Assembly (NCBI GenBank): GCA_934307335.1
Contig: CAKRCL010000011.1
Coordinates: forward strand, 1-36,282
Direction: 5' to 3'
From: an uncultured Dorea sp.
GTDB lineage: Bacteria > Bacillota > Clostridia > Lachnospirales > Lachnospiraceae
DNA length: 36,282 nt
Shown here: positions 1 through 7,884 of the stretch, piece by piece
How positions within the stretch are numbered: position 1 is the stretch's first letter
How the letters are laid out: each line of letters opens with the position of its first letter
Notes under the pieces: model-generated
The model's input: the letters and a program-made list of their open reading frames with translations, nothing else
What the model was told of the DNA's origin: nothing
Database searches by the model: none
Made by a program: the position numbers and the translations under genes

Positions 1-1186
1 TGTAAGAAAGGGTGAGATTACTTTCTATAATCTGGATGGAGATGAGATTCAGAAAGAACTTAAGACGATCGAATGGGATGCAGAGGCAGCAGAGAAAGCT
101 GGATTTGAGCATTTCATGATGAAGGAGATTCATGAGCAGCCAAAGGCAGTTTCTGATACATTGAAGTCTGTATTAAAAGATGGAGCAATTGATCTGTCAG
201 AAGTAGGATTATCGGAAGAAGAGATGAAAAACATCAGCCAGATTTATATTGTGGCATGTGGTTCAGCTTATCATGTAGGTATGGCAGCACAGTATGTGAT
301 CGAGGATCTGGCCAGAATTCCGGTTCGTGTGGAGTTGGCAAGTGAATTCCGCTATCGTAATCCAATTCTGGATCCGAATGGCCTGGTCATTATTATCAGT
401 CAGTCAGGAGAAACCGCAGATAGTCTTGCAGCACTTCGCGAATCTAAGGAAAAGGGAATTAAGACATTAGGTATTGTCAATGTGATTGGTTCTTCTATCG
501 CAAGAGAGGCAGATAACGTATTTTATACTCTTGCAGGACCAGAGATTTCTGTTGCGACAACAAAGGCTTACAGCACACAGTTGATAGCAGCTTATGTACT
601 TGCAATCCAGTTAGCAAAGGTGCGTGGACAGATTACAGAAGAACAGTATATCGGATATATTGAAGAGTTACAGACAATTCCGGATAAGATCAGTAAGGTT
701 ATTGAAGATAAGGAGAGAATCCAGTGGTTTGCGTCAAAGCAGGCGAATGCAAAAGATGCATTTTTTGTAGGAAGAGGAATTGACTACGCAATCAGTCTGG
801 AAGGAAGTCTGAAGATGAAAGAAATCAGTTACATTCATTCTGAGGCATATGCAGCAGGAGAACTGAAGCATGGAACGATTTCTTTGATTGAAGATGGAAC
901 ACTGGTAATCGGTGTATTGACACAGCCGGATCTTTATGAAAAGACAGTCAGCAACATGGTAGAGTGTAAGAGCCGCGGAGCATATTTGATGGGACTTACT
1001 ACGTTTGGTCACTACAACATCGAAGATACAGCAGATTTTACAGTATATATTCCAAAGACAGATCCGCATTTTGCTACATCACTAGCAGTCATTCCGTTAC
1101 AGTTGATGGGATACTATGTGAGTGTGTCAAAAGGCCTGGATGTTGATAAGCCGAGAAATCTTGCTAAGAGCGTAACCGTTGAATAA
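1..1186 (+). CDS. glmS: Glutamine-fructose-6-phosphate aminotransferase (isomerizing), C-terminal part
   Basis: This is the 3' part of GlmS, which makes glucosamine-6-phosphate from fructose-6-phosphate and glutamine at the entry to amino-sugar and peptidoglycan synthesis. The reading frame is open from the window edge (frame starting at base 2). The N-terminal glutaminase domain with its catalytic Cys lies outside. The visible protein has the linker containing HEQP and both SIS (sugar isomerase) domains, with the family motifs VACGSAYHVG, ISQSGETADSL and EISYIHSEAYAAGELKHG. It ends in the classic LAKSVTVE tail, so the C-terminus is intact. An in-frame Met at base 116 is internal and is not a start. 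The gene is followed directly by a strong terminator. Identity is very secure. Confidence 0.97.
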   Translation, partial: VRKGEITFYNLDGDEIQKELKTIEWDAEAAEKAGFEHFMMKEIHEQPKAVSDTLKSVLKDGAIDLSEVGLSEEEMKNISQIYIVACGSAYHVGMAAQYVIEDLARIPVRVELASEFRYRNPILDPNGLVIIISQSGETADSLAALRESKEKGIKTLGIVNVIGSSIAREADNVFYTLAGPEISVATTKAYSTQLIAAYVLAIQLAKVRGQITEEQYIGYIEELQTIPDKISKVIEDKERIQWFASKQANAKDAFFVGRGIDYAISLEGSLKMKEISYIHSEAYAAGELKHGTISLIEDGTLVIGVLTQPDLYEKTVSNMVECKSRGAYLMGLTTFGHYNIEDTADFTVYIPKTDPHFATSLAVIPLQLMGYYVSVSKGLDVDKPRNLAKSVTVE

Positions 1187-1195
1187 AGATAAACA

Positions 1196-1230
1196 AAAAC
1201 CTGTGCCAGTTGTGCTGGTACAGGTTTTTT
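1196..1230 (+). terminator. Intrinsic terminator of glmS
   Basis: A 14-bp stem (1196-1209 with 1215-1228, one G-T pair) with a 5-nt loop is followed by a run of T. It lies 9 bases after the glmS stop. The A-rich 5' arm may also serve the convergent bL25 gene. Confidence 0.9.
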
Positions 1231-1257
1231 ATAAATAGTCAGGTAATTTTTATAAAA

Positions 1258-1842
1258 CTATTCAGCGTCGGATTCCTCGTCGTCATCATCATCAACTGTG
1301 ATATGTGATTCTGTAATAGTTACAACAGTTGTCTCAGGATCGGTGATGATATGAACATCTTTATCTTGTGCAAGGGACAGATCTTTGACTTTGACAGTGT
1401 CACCAACTTTGAGCTCTGCAACATCAATTTCAACTTTATCGACCAGTGCAGATGGAAGAGCTTTGTAAGAAACTTCCTCTAACTGCTGCTGTAATACGCC
1501 ACTTACAAGTTTGTCGTGATTTACGAGAACGATTTCTGCAACAGAGTGTACAACTTCTCCTTTGACAAGAGCCTGAAAGTCCATTTCATCTACTCTGCCT
1601 TTCAAAGGGTTGTAATCGACTTCTTTAATCAATACATTGTGGGTTTCGCCGTCAATATCCAACATAATCTGGCTTCCTTTATTGCTCGTCTTAAGCAGGC
1701 GGTCAACTGCGGCCATATCCATTTTTACTGGAATGGATTCTTTTATTTCTTTGCCGAATACGTTACCGGTAACATAGCCCTCTCTTCTTAATTTTTTTGC
1801 TTTTACGTCAAGTGTTCTTTTTTCAGCTTTTAAAGTATTCAT
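1258..1842 (-). CDS. rplY: Ribosomal protein bL25 / general stress protein CTC
   Basis: A 194-residue protein of the long bL25 (CTC/TL5) type. It binds 5S rRNA in the 50S subunit. The N-terminal L25 domain (about residues 1-90) starts MNTLKAEKR and has the typical phrases KLRREGYVTGNVFG and VDYNPLKGRVDEMDF. The C-terminal beta domain (about 95-180) contains LPSALVDKVEIDVAELKVGD and TDPETTVVTI. The tail is very acidic (DDDDDEESDAE), as is common in this family. The start is fixed by GGAGGA at 1851-1856, 8 nt upstream of ATG. It is monocistronic and convergent with glmS. Long, CTC-type members are often stress-related, but nothing in the sequence shows that here. Confidence 0.95.
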   Translation of the reverse strand: MNTLKAEKRTLDVKAKKLRREGYVTGNVFGKEIKESIPVKMDMAAVDRLLKTSNKGSQIMLDIDGETHNVLIKEVDYNPLKGRVDEMDFQALVKGEVVHSVAEIVLVNHDKLVSGVLQQQLEEVSYKALPSALVDKVEIDVAELKVGDTVKVKDLSLAQDKDVHIITDPETTVVTITESHITVDDDDDEESDAE

Positions 1843-1962
1843 TTATCTTTTCCTCCAAGTCTGAATTATATGAGTTCTATCTGTTACAAGTGTAGTATAG
1901 CACTTGGGCAATATTATGATTAACCAAAAAAGAAAGAAGTTAGAATGAAAAATTGTGCAATT

Positions 1963-2397
1963 TTACAGATAAGCATGTAGTTTTTCGCATAAAGTTTCTT
2001 CTAAAGAAATGAGTTTCTTGGTCAGTCCTCTGGACGTATTGTCGGCTTGTTCATATTTATTCAGATATTTGTAAAGGGATTTGATGCCCATATTGCACCC
2101 ATCCGTGACGAGAGTAGAAATGGTCCGGTCGCTGTTATCGATTCCTAGTTTTAAATTTGTTTTCAACCAGGACATGCTTTTTGCAATAGTAGGTGGCTCT
2201 TGTTCGCAACTGCCGTGTTTTGCAAGAATGGTATGGACTTCCATGCATAATTGTTCATGATCTTCTTTGCTGTTCGATATGATCTGGAGTAGTTTCCTAT
2301 CCTGAACATGCTCCATCACTTCGTCTAGAGATGAAATTGCCATTTTGGCACCTGCGTCGCATTCTTTCAAAAGATTTACAGTATCTGTATGTTCCAT
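1963..2397 (-). CDS. Hypothetical all-helical protein (possible ferritin-like four-helix bundle)
   Basis: A 144-residue, mostly helical, soluble protein with no signal peptide or membrane segment. It begins MEHTDTVNLLKECDAGAK. It shows four amphipathic stretches: residues 4-28 around LLKECDAGAKMAISSLDEV, 30-62 around ISNSKEDHEQLCMEVHTIL, 75-105 and 110-140. The pattern resembles small four-helix-bundle families (DUF2383/PA2169-like), but the metal ligands are not convincing, so no function is assigned. ATG at 2397 is preferred over the TTG two codons upstream, because AGGAGGA (2406-2412) sits 8 nt from ATG but only 2 nt from TTG. The gene stands alone, divergent from the symporter gene. Confidence 0.7.
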   Translation of the reverse strand: MEHTDTVNLLKECDAGAKMAISSLDEVMEHVQDRKLLQIISNSKEDHEQLCMEVHTILAKHGSCEQEPPTIAKSMSWLKTNLKLGIDNSDRTISTLVTDGCNMGIKSLYKYLNKYEQADNTSRGLTKKLISLEETLCEKLHAYL

Positions 2398-2622
2398 TAT
2401 CAAAATCCTCCTCGATCAAAGCCTGAAAATTGGCATTTTGTTTATCATAACTCCATTTTGTGGGACAATTTTATTATTTCCTGTGGAAGATATATTTATA
2501 CAGATATTTTTATGGAAAAATTGACATAATTATCATTATGAAATCAGAGATCTGTTGGAAAATGTGTATAGGATATTGTGGTTTAATAAGCGCGCTTGAC
2601 TTGTATAAAATGCAGTATTATA

Positions 2623-2650
2623 TTGACAAATATGCATTTTTTAGTATAAT
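2623..2650 (+). promoter_or_regulatory. Sigma-A type promoter of putP
   Basis: TTGACA (2623-2628) and TATAAT (2645-2650) are both perfect consensus boxes with a 16-nt spacer, about 50 bases upstream of the putP start. Confidence 0.85.
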
Positions 2651-2703
2651 AAATACATTGCTCTCAGTTGCGGGAGCATTTCTTATAGTAAAGGAGAGAG
2701 AAC

Positions 2704-4248
2704 ATGACAACAACAATATCTATATTAATTGCATTTGGCGTCTATCTTCTGGGAATGATTGGTATCGGTGTCTGGAGCATGAAGCAGACGAAAGGGGCAG
2801 ACGATTTTTTCCTTGGCGGACGTGGACTTTCAGCGCCGGTGGCAGCAATGTCTGCACAGGCTTCAGATATGAGCGGATGGCTGCTTATGGGACTGCCGGG
2901 GTCTGTATATGCACTTGGAACCGGACAGGCATGGATCGCGATAGGACTTGGACTAGGAACAATTGCGAACTGGCTCATTATTGCAAGACCGCTTCGCGCT
3001 TATACAATTGTAGCAGGTAATTCTATGACGCTTCCAGAATTCTTTGGAAACCGTTACCATGATGAGAAGAAAATTCTTCTTGGAATTTCATCAGTTATCA
3101 TTGTTATTTTCTTTCTTGTATATACTGCCTCTGCGCTGGCAAGTGGAGGAAAGCTGTTCAATACAGTGTTTGGACTGGACTATCATGTTGCGCTGTTTTT
3201 AGGTGCGGCAGTTATTCTGATTTATACATTTATGGGAGGTTTTCTTGCAGTTTGTTCTACAGACTTCTTCCAGGGAATGTTGATGCTGATTGCGATTCTT
3301 GCAGTGCCGGTTATTGCCTGGGGATTTGTAAGTGGTGATTTTTACGAGATGCTTGCGAATACTGGTGTGAATCCGGATAACTATTTGAGTTTTACTTATA
3401 ATGGCGATCATCCAATTACAGTCGTTGAGATTCTTTCAAATCTGGCATGGGGCTTGGGATATTGCGGTATGCCTCATATTTTGATCCGATTCATGGCTAT
3501 TCGAAGTGAAAAGGAGTTGAAAAAATCTTCTGTAATTGCAATTGTCTGGGTTGTGCTTTCACTTGGATTTACAATTGCAATCGGATTGATCGGACGTGCA
3601 TTTATTTATCCGGAGATTCTGGGAGTGACAGAGGGAGCACCGTCAGCGGAATCAGTATTTATCGAGATGATCAAAAAAGTATTTATTGAAAAGATTCCGA
3701 TTCCGTTTATTGCCGGATTATTTATATGCGGAATCCTTGCAGCTGTTATGTCAACAGCGGATTCACAGCTCCTTGTGTGTTCTTCTTCTGTATCCAAGGA
3801 TATTTACCAGAACATTATGAATCCAAAAGCATCCGATAAGAAAGTGTTAAATGTAGCACGTCTTACCACATTTGCAGTTGCAGTTGTAGCATTTTTCATC
3901 GCCTGGGATCCGAATAGTTCTATTATGGATCTGGTGTCGGATGCATGGGCAGGTCTTGGAGCAGCTTTTGGACCATTGGTTGTTATGAGTCTTTTCTGGA
4001 GAAGAACGAATCTTCCGGGAGCTGTGGCAGGTCTTGTGTCCGGAGCTGTGACGGTATTGATTTGGGACTATGCTCCGCTTGTAAATGGGCAGACAATAGG
4101 ATCTGCAACTGGCATTTATTCACTGCTGGTAGGATTTGTTATTAGTTTATTATTCATAGTTATTGTGAGTCTTCTTACAAAAGCACCGGATGAGACGATC
4201 CTGGCACAGTTTGATGCCTATAAAAGATATGAAGAAAAAGAAATGTAA
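2704..4248 (+). CDS. putP: Sodium/proline symporter (SSS family)
   Basis: A 514-residue sodium:solute symporter of the PutP type, an inner-membrane protein that imports proline driven by Na+. About 13 hydrophobic segments are visible. Diagnostic stretches are FFLGGRGLSAPVAAMSAQASDMSGWLLMG near residues 36-64 (the Na+/proline-binding TM2 region), the ARPLRAYT loop, and MSTADSQLLVCSSSVSKDIYQ near 350 (TM9 Na+-site region). The length matches E. coli PutP (about 500). AAGGAGAG lies 7-8 nt before ATG. It has its own consensus promoter and terminator, so it is a single-gene unit. proC lies about 2.7 kb away. Proline is the best substrate guess, but SSS substrates cannot be settled from sequence alone. 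Confidence 0.9.
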   Translation: MTTTISILIAFGVYLLGMIGIGVWSMKQTKGADDFFLGGRGLSAPVAAMSAQASDMSGWLLMGLPGSVYALGTGQAWIAIGLGLGTIANWLIIARPLRAYTIVAGNSMTLPEFFGNRYHDEKKILLGISSVIIVIFFLVYTASALASGGKLFNTVFGLDYHVALFLGAAVILIYTFMGGFLAVCSTDFFQGMLMLIAILAVPVIAWGFVSGDFYEMLANTGVNPDNYLSFTYNGDHPITVVEILSNLAWGLGYCGMPHILIRFMAIRSEKELKKSSVIAIVWVVLSLGFTIAIGLIGRAFIYPEILGVTEGAPSAESVFIEMIKKVFIEKIPIPFIAGLFICGILAAVMSTADSQLLVCSSSVSKDIYQNIMNPKASDKKVLNVARLTTFAVAVVAFFIAWDPNSSIMDLVSDAWAGLGAAFGPLVVMSLFWRRTNLPGAVAGLVSGAVTVLIWDYAPLVNGQTIGSATGIYSLLVGFVISLLFIVIVSLLTKAPDETILAQFDAYKRYEEKEM

Positions 4249-4257
4249 CAGATATTT

Positions 4258-4287
4258 AAAGAGGTCGCTGAAAAGTGGCCTCTTTTT
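4258..4287 (+). terminator. Intrinsic terminator of putP
   Basis: A 9-bp stem AAAGAGGTC / GGCCTCTTT (one T-G pair) is followed by a T run, 10 nt after the putP stop. Confidence 0.85.
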
Positions 4288-4392
4288 CTGTGAAAAATTG
4301 CACGAAAAAGATAGAAAATTCGCGCAATTTAAATAAGAATGTTTGTTTTTTAATTATCAATAGTAAAAATGATAGAAAAATACAAAAAAATA

Positions 4393-4421
4393 TTGAATTG
4401 TTTAGAAACAAGTGATAATGT
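4393..4421 (+). promoter_or_regulatory. Candidate promoter of the 12alpha-HSDH gene
   Basis: TTGAAT (4393-4398), a 17-nt spacer and TAATGT (4416-4421), with a TG one base before the -10 (extended -10 look), about 50 bases upstream of the start codon. The boxes are imperfect, so this is moderate evidence only. Confidence 0.5.
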
Positions 4422-4469
4422 ACATTATATCAAAAAGCGTATTACCGAAATATGAAAGGAGAAGGAATC

Positions 4470-5270
4470 ATGGGATTTTTAACAGGTAAGACAGCAATTA
4501 TTACGGGAGCGGGACGAGCAGTATTAAGTGATGGAAGATGTGGATCAATCGGATACGGAATTGCGACCGCATATGCGAAAGAAGGAGCAAACCTGGTAAT
4601 TACCGGACGTAATGTTAAGAAATTAGAAGATGCAAAGGAAGAATTAGAGAGACTTTACGGAATCAAGGTTCTTCCGGTACAGGCAGATGTATCAGCAGGA
4701 GCAGATAATAAAGCAGTTGTGGAGAATGTAGTAAAACAGGCAATCGATACATTTGGACGAATTGATGTATTGATTAATAATGCACAGGCTTCTGCATCTG
4801 GAGTTACACTTGAAGATCATACACAGGAGCAGTTTGATCTTGCGGTTTATTCCGGATTATATGCAGTATTTTACTATATGCAGGCATGCTACCCATATTT
4901 GAAAGAGACAAAAGGAAGCGTTATTAACTTTGCTTCCGGTGCAGGACTCTTTGGTAATTATGGACAGTGTGCATATGCAGCAGCAAAAGAAGGAATTCGA
5001 GGACTTACAAGAGTTGCAGCGACAGAGTGGGGACCGGACGGAATTAACGTTAACATTGTATGCCCACTTGCATGGACAGCACAGCTTGAAAAATTCGAGC
5101 AGGCTTATCCAGACGCATTTAAGGCAAATGTAAAGATGCCGCCTGCAGGTCACTATGCAGATGCAGAAAAAGAGATCGGAAGAGTTTGTGTGCAACTGGC
5201 ATCTCCGGACTTTAAATATATGAGCGGAGAGACATTGACACTGGAAGGTGGAATGGGTCAGAGACCATAG
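4470..5270 (+). CDS. Probable NADP-dependent 12alpha-hydroxysteroid (bile acid) dehydrogenase, SDR family
   Basis: A 266-residue classical-type SDR. Seen: an N-terminal Rossmann motif TGAG...GSIGYG (residues 13-30) with a loop insertion of about 9 residues inside the glycine motif; TGRN (45-48), with an Arg placed to favour NADP(H); NNAQ at 103-106; and the catalytic Ser156, Tyr169 and Lys173 (YAAAK). From family knowledge: the stretches KEELERLYGIKVLP, FGRIDVLINNAQASASG, the region around FASGAGLFGN and the tail MSGETLTLEGGMGQRP are, from memory, nearly those of clostridial 12alpha-HSDHs, which oxidise the 12alpha-OH of cholate/deoxycholate to 12-oxo. The start is ATG at 4470, because AAAGGAGAA (4454-4462) is its ribosome site. 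An in-frame ATG at 4452 lies upstream of that site. It is a single-gene unit. Position-specificity on the steroid is inferred from similarity only. Confidence 0.78.
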   Translation: MGFLTGKTAIITGAGRAVLSDGRCGSIGYGIATAYAKEGANLVITGRNVKKLEDAKEELERLYGIKVLPVQADVSAGADNKAVVENVVKQAIDTFGRIDVLINNAQASASGVTLEDHTQEQFDLAVYSGLYAVFYYMQACYPYLKETKGSVINFASGAGLFGNYGQCAYAAAKEGIRGLTRVAATEWGPDGINVNIVCPLAWTAQLEKFEQAYPDAFKANVKMPPAGHYADAEKEIGRVCVQLASPDFKYMSGETLTLEGGMGQRP

Positions 5271-5275
5271 TTGAA

Positions 5276-5322
5276 AAAATAAACGGGGACATAGTGTTTT
5301 GAAAATGCTATGTCTCCGTTTA
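5276..5322. terminator. Bidirectional terminator between convergent SDR genes
   Basis: A 14-bp inverted repeat (5281-5294 with 5308-5321, one mismatched/wobble position) with a 13-nt loop lies between the two convergent SDR genes. The T-rich run (TTTATTTTTT) is on the minus-strand transcript, so it should work best for the gene at 5362-6099 and more weakly for the plus gene. Confidence 0.75.
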
Positions 5323-5361
5323 TGCTTTACGGTGTTCTGATTTGTAATATGCGATACTTTT

Positions 5362-6099
5362 TTACAAATACCCGCCGTCAAAGGTGACGATTTGTCCGGT
5401 GAGATACTCTGGTGCACAGATTAAATTCCATACCATGTCGGCAGCTTCTTCAGGGGTGGCGAACCGACCAAGCGGGATGTCTTCTGCCAATGCCATGCGC
5501 TCTTCGTTGTCTAATTGTTTGTTCATGTCGGTATCAATGACTCCGTAAGCCAGTGCATTTACTTGTATATTACTTCTTGCCAGTTCTTTTGCAAGAGCCT
5601 GGGTAAGGCCGCCAACACCTGCTTTTGAAGCGGAGTATGCGGCTTCACATGATGCGCCTTTTACTCCCCACATGGAGGAAATGTTGATGATGCGTCCGGT
5701 TCCGTAAGACAACATCCCAGGTATGGCTGCGCGGCAACAGTAAAAGACGGAAGAAAGATTACTGGAAAGAACGTGATTCCATTCTTCATCGGTCATATCC
5801 ATAAGAAGACCGATGTGTGAAACTCCGGCGTTATTGACAAGTACGTCCAGATGGCTACAAGTGTCGGTAATTGTAGCGAATATTTTTCGGACGTCGTCTG
5901 GATTTCCAACATCTCCGGGTACGAGTGTGCATGTACTGAATTTTTCAACGTCTTGCCGGGTTTTATCCAGTGCTTCCAGAGAATGTGCGCAGTTTAGAAA
6001 AATGTGATAGCCTTCCTTTGCAAGACGAAGGGCAATCGCACGTCCAATGCCACGAGACGAGCCTGTGATTAGTGCATGTTTTTTTATATTTTGTAACAT
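5362..6099 (-). CDS. ymfI: SDR reductase, FabG-like; probable elongation factor P 5-aminopentanone reductase (YmfI)
   Basis: A 245-residue classical SDR. Visible: the cofactor motif TGSSRGIG (residues 12-19), NNAG (89-92), catalytic Ser142, Tyr155 and Lys159 (YSASK), and a C-terminal TGQIVTFDGGYL. FabG paralogues share these. The phrases SSMWGVKGASCE and SHIGLLMD, and EDIPLGRFATPEE, resemble B. subtilis YmfI, which reduces the 5-aminopentanone on EF-P to 5-aminopentanol, rather than the fatty-acid FabG. The usual PG after the substrate loop is YG here (NALAYGVIDTDM). AGGAGG lies 5 nt before ATG. EF-P is not in the window, and no fatty-acid genes flank it. A generic 3-oxoacyl-ACP reductase remains possible. 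Confidence 0.6.
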   Translation of the reverse strand: MLQNIKKHALITGSSRGIGRAIALRLAKEGYHIFLNCAHSLEALDKTRQDVEKFSTCTLVPGDVGNPDDVRKIFATITDTCSHLDVLVNNAGVSHIGLLMDMTDEEWNHVLSSNLSSVFYCCRAAIPGMLSYGTGRIINISSMWGVKGASCEAAYSASKAGVGGLTQALAKELARSNIQVNALAYGVIDTDMNKQLDNEERMALAEDIPLGRFATPEEAADMVWNLICAPEYLTGQIVTFDGGYL

Positions 6100-6146
6100 A
6101 ATAGCCTCCTGCTTTTTGAGTATCTTATAAATACATATTCATATTT

Positions 6147-6175
6147 ATTATATACTGTAACGATTGATATTTGAA
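6147..6175 (-). promoter_or_regulatory. Promoter of the YmfI-like gene
   Basis: On the minus strand, TTCAAA (6170-6175), a 17-nt spacer and a perfect TATAAT (6147-6152), about 50 bases upstream of the ATG at 6099. Confidence 0.65.
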
Positions 6176-6291
6176 GAATGAGATGCTATTATTTAAGTGT
6201 CGATTGATAAGTGTGCTGGAGGTATAGGAACTATCAATGAGTTAGTTGATTTGGTATTAGAATAATTGGCTGCAGATGTGGGGTTAAGAAT

Positions 6292-6870
6292 GTGAACGAA
6301 TTAGAAAAAAGAGGGCAGATGGTTGCAAGAGCAATTACATTTGCCGAAAAAGCACATGAGGGACAGTTCCGTAAGGGGACGAAACGTCCATATATTGTCC
6401 ACCCGATGGAAGTGGGCGAGATTGTTGCAACACTGACTTCAGATGAGGAGATTATCAGTGCAGCATTATTACATGATACAATTGAAGATTGTAAAGATGT
6501 TACAAGGGAAGTACTGGCACAGGAATTTTCTGAGCGGGTAGCGATGCTTGTAGATCAGGAGAGCGAGGATAAATCCCACACTTGGCTGGAGAGAAAGAGT
6601 CATACGATTGAGCATCTGAAGAGTGCGCCATATGAGGTACGTATGATCGGGTTGGCGGATAAGCTTTCGAATATCCGGGATATTGACCGGGATTATCCAA
6701 AGGTCGGCGAAGAACTGTGGAATCGTTTCCGCATGAAAGATAAAGCTACAATTGGCTGGTATTATAAAGGTGTGCGTGAATCTTTGCGTGATGGATTTGA
6801 ACAGGAAGCGGCATTTCAGGAATACTGTCGGCTGATTGATAAGAATTTTGGAATCGATGAAATGATTTAA
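6292..6870 (+). CDS. HD-domain (p)ppGpp hydrolase, single-domain small alarmone hydrolase
   Basis: A 192-residue protein made only of the HD hydrolase module found at the N-terminus of Rel/SpoT (MESH1-like). Mn2+-site residues are in place: His37 in HPMEV, His61-Asp62 in LLHDTIED with Glu65-Asp66, and Asp123 in LADKLSN. The front contains AHEGQFRKGTKRPYIVHP, the typical opening of the family. There is no synthetase (RelA_SpoT), TGS or ACT domain, so the predicted role is degrading (p)ppGpp or a related nucleotide. Activity on other nucleotides such as NADPH cannot be excluded. The start is GTG with only a weak upstream GTGGGG. No ATG fits better, so the start is less certain. It is monocistronic. 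Confidence 0.85.
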   Translation: MNELEKRGQMVARAITFAEKAHEGQFRKGTKRPYIVHPMEVGEIVATLTSDEEIISAALLHDTIEDCKDVTREVLAQEFSERVAMLVDQESEDKSHTWLERKSHTIEHLKSAPYEVRMIGLADKLSNIRDIDRDYPKVGEELWNRFRMKDKATIGWYYKGVRESLRDGFEQEAAFQEYCRLIDKNFGIDEMI

Positions 6871-6875
6871 AAATA

Positions 6876-6918
6876 TAACGGGGATGTAGTGAAATGTAAG
6901 TTTACTACATCCCCGTTA
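6876..6918. terminator. Bidirectional terminator between alarmone hydrolase gene and proC
   Basis: A perfect 15-bp inverted repeat (6876-6890 with 6904-6918) with a 13-nt loop between convergent genes. The T-rich side (TTATATTTTT) serves the minus-strand proC transcript. Sequence and layout closely resemble the hairpin at 5281-5321. Confidence 0.8.
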
Positions 6919-6932
6919 GTGATTAAAGAGTA

Positions 6933-7727
6933 TTACAAGCTTTTTGAAATCTCTTCACAAGTCTTCATTGCTTCAATAACGGAGCTGCGGAATCCTTTCT
7001 CTTCGAGGACGCGGACAGCTTCAATTGTAGTTCCGGCAGGGGAGCATACCATATCTTTTAATTCTCCGGGATGTTTGCCGGTCTCAAGAATCATTTTAGC
7101 GCTTCCAAGGACTGCCTGTGCTGCGAACTCATAAGCCTGTGTACGCGGCATACCACCGGAAACAGCAGCGTCGGCCATTGCTTCTATGAACATAAATACA
7201 TATGCCGGTGAACTTCCGCTGACAGAGACAACAACATCCATAAGACGCTCTGGAATGATTTCAACTTTTCCAAAGCTTTCTAAAATGGAGCAGATATAGT
7301 CAGTTTCATCGTCTGTCATAAATTCGTTCGGGCAGGCAGCTGTCATACCTTCGCCTACGAGAGCCGGAGTGTTTGGCATTGTGCGAACAATCTTTACATT
7401 TTTACCAAATTGTTCTTTTAACCAGGTCAGTGTCTTTCCGGGAGCGATTGTGATGATGATCTGGTGCTCCGTTACATCATTTTTAATTTCCTGAATGACT
7501 TCTTCATAGAACTGAGGTTTTACAGATAAAATGATAACATCAGAATGCTGAACGACTTCATGATTGTCAGAGGTCACACAAATTCCAAACTGATTTTTTA
7601 CACGTTCACGACCAGTTTCTGTAAGATCTGAGCCGATGATCTCATTTGCAGGAATAAGCTGCTTTTTTATAATGCCACCCATAATAGCGGAAGCCATATT
7701 GCCGGTACCGATAAATCCTAATTTCAT
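6933..7727 (-). CDS. proC: Pyrroline-5-carboxylate reductase
   Basis: A 264-residue P5C reductase that makes L-proline from pyrroline-5-carboxylate with NAD(P)H, the last step of proline synthesis. The N-terminal Rossmann motif is GFIGTGNMASAI (residues 4-15). Family hallmarks follow: SVKPQ near 68, VRTMPNTPALVGEG near 117-130, VSGSSPAYVFMFIEAMADA near 170, and the tail SPAGTTIEAVRVLEEKGFRSSVIEA. The length is normal (about 260-280). AGAAGGAAT precedes ATG. It has its own promoter and a hairpin terminator. It sits near a PutP-type importer but in an independent unit. Confidence 0.95.
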   Translation of the reverse strand: MKLGFIGTGNMASAIMGGIIKKQLIPANEIIGSDLTETGRERVKNQFGICVTSDNHEVVQHSDVIILSVKPQFYEEVIQEIKNDVTEHQIIITIAPGKTLTWLKEQFGKNVKIVRTMPNTPALVGEGMTAACPNEFMTDDETDYICSILESFGKVEIIPERLMDVVVSVSGSSPAYVFMFIEAMADAAVSGGMPRTQAYEFAAQAVLGSAKMILETGKHPGELKDMVCSPAGTTIEAVRVLEEKGFRSSVIEAMKTCEEISKSL

Positions 7728-7763
7728 AATGATTCCTTCTTTCTGCTGATTTTCATTGATTTG

Positions 7764-7792
7764 ATAATAGCATTTCGCAGAAATGAAGTCAA
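7764..7792 (-). promoter_or_regulatory. Promoter of proC
   Basis: On the minus strand, TTGACT (7787-7792), a 17-nt spacer and TATTAT (7764-7769), about 35 bases upstream of the proC ATG. Confidence 0.75.
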
Positions 7793-7815
7793 TCCGAAGG
7801 AAGGAACGTCAGATA

Positions 7816-7844
7816 TTGTATTTGAGGAATGATTTGGGTATAAT
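7816..7844 (+). promoter_or_regulatory. Promoter of the C39-like hypothetical gene
   Basis: TTGTAT (7816-7821), a 17-nt spacer and a perfect TATAAT (7839-7844), 40 bases upstream of the start at 7885. It is divergent from the proC promoter. Confidence 0.75.
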
Positions 7845-7884
7845 CAAAATGAAATGATTTTAACATGGAAGTGAAATGTAGAAG

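Noticed and set aside
2460..3020. Open frame of 186 codons on the plus strand overlapping the putP start
   Set aside because: It runs across the putP promoter and ribosome site in another frame, has no ribosome site of its own and no family resemblance.
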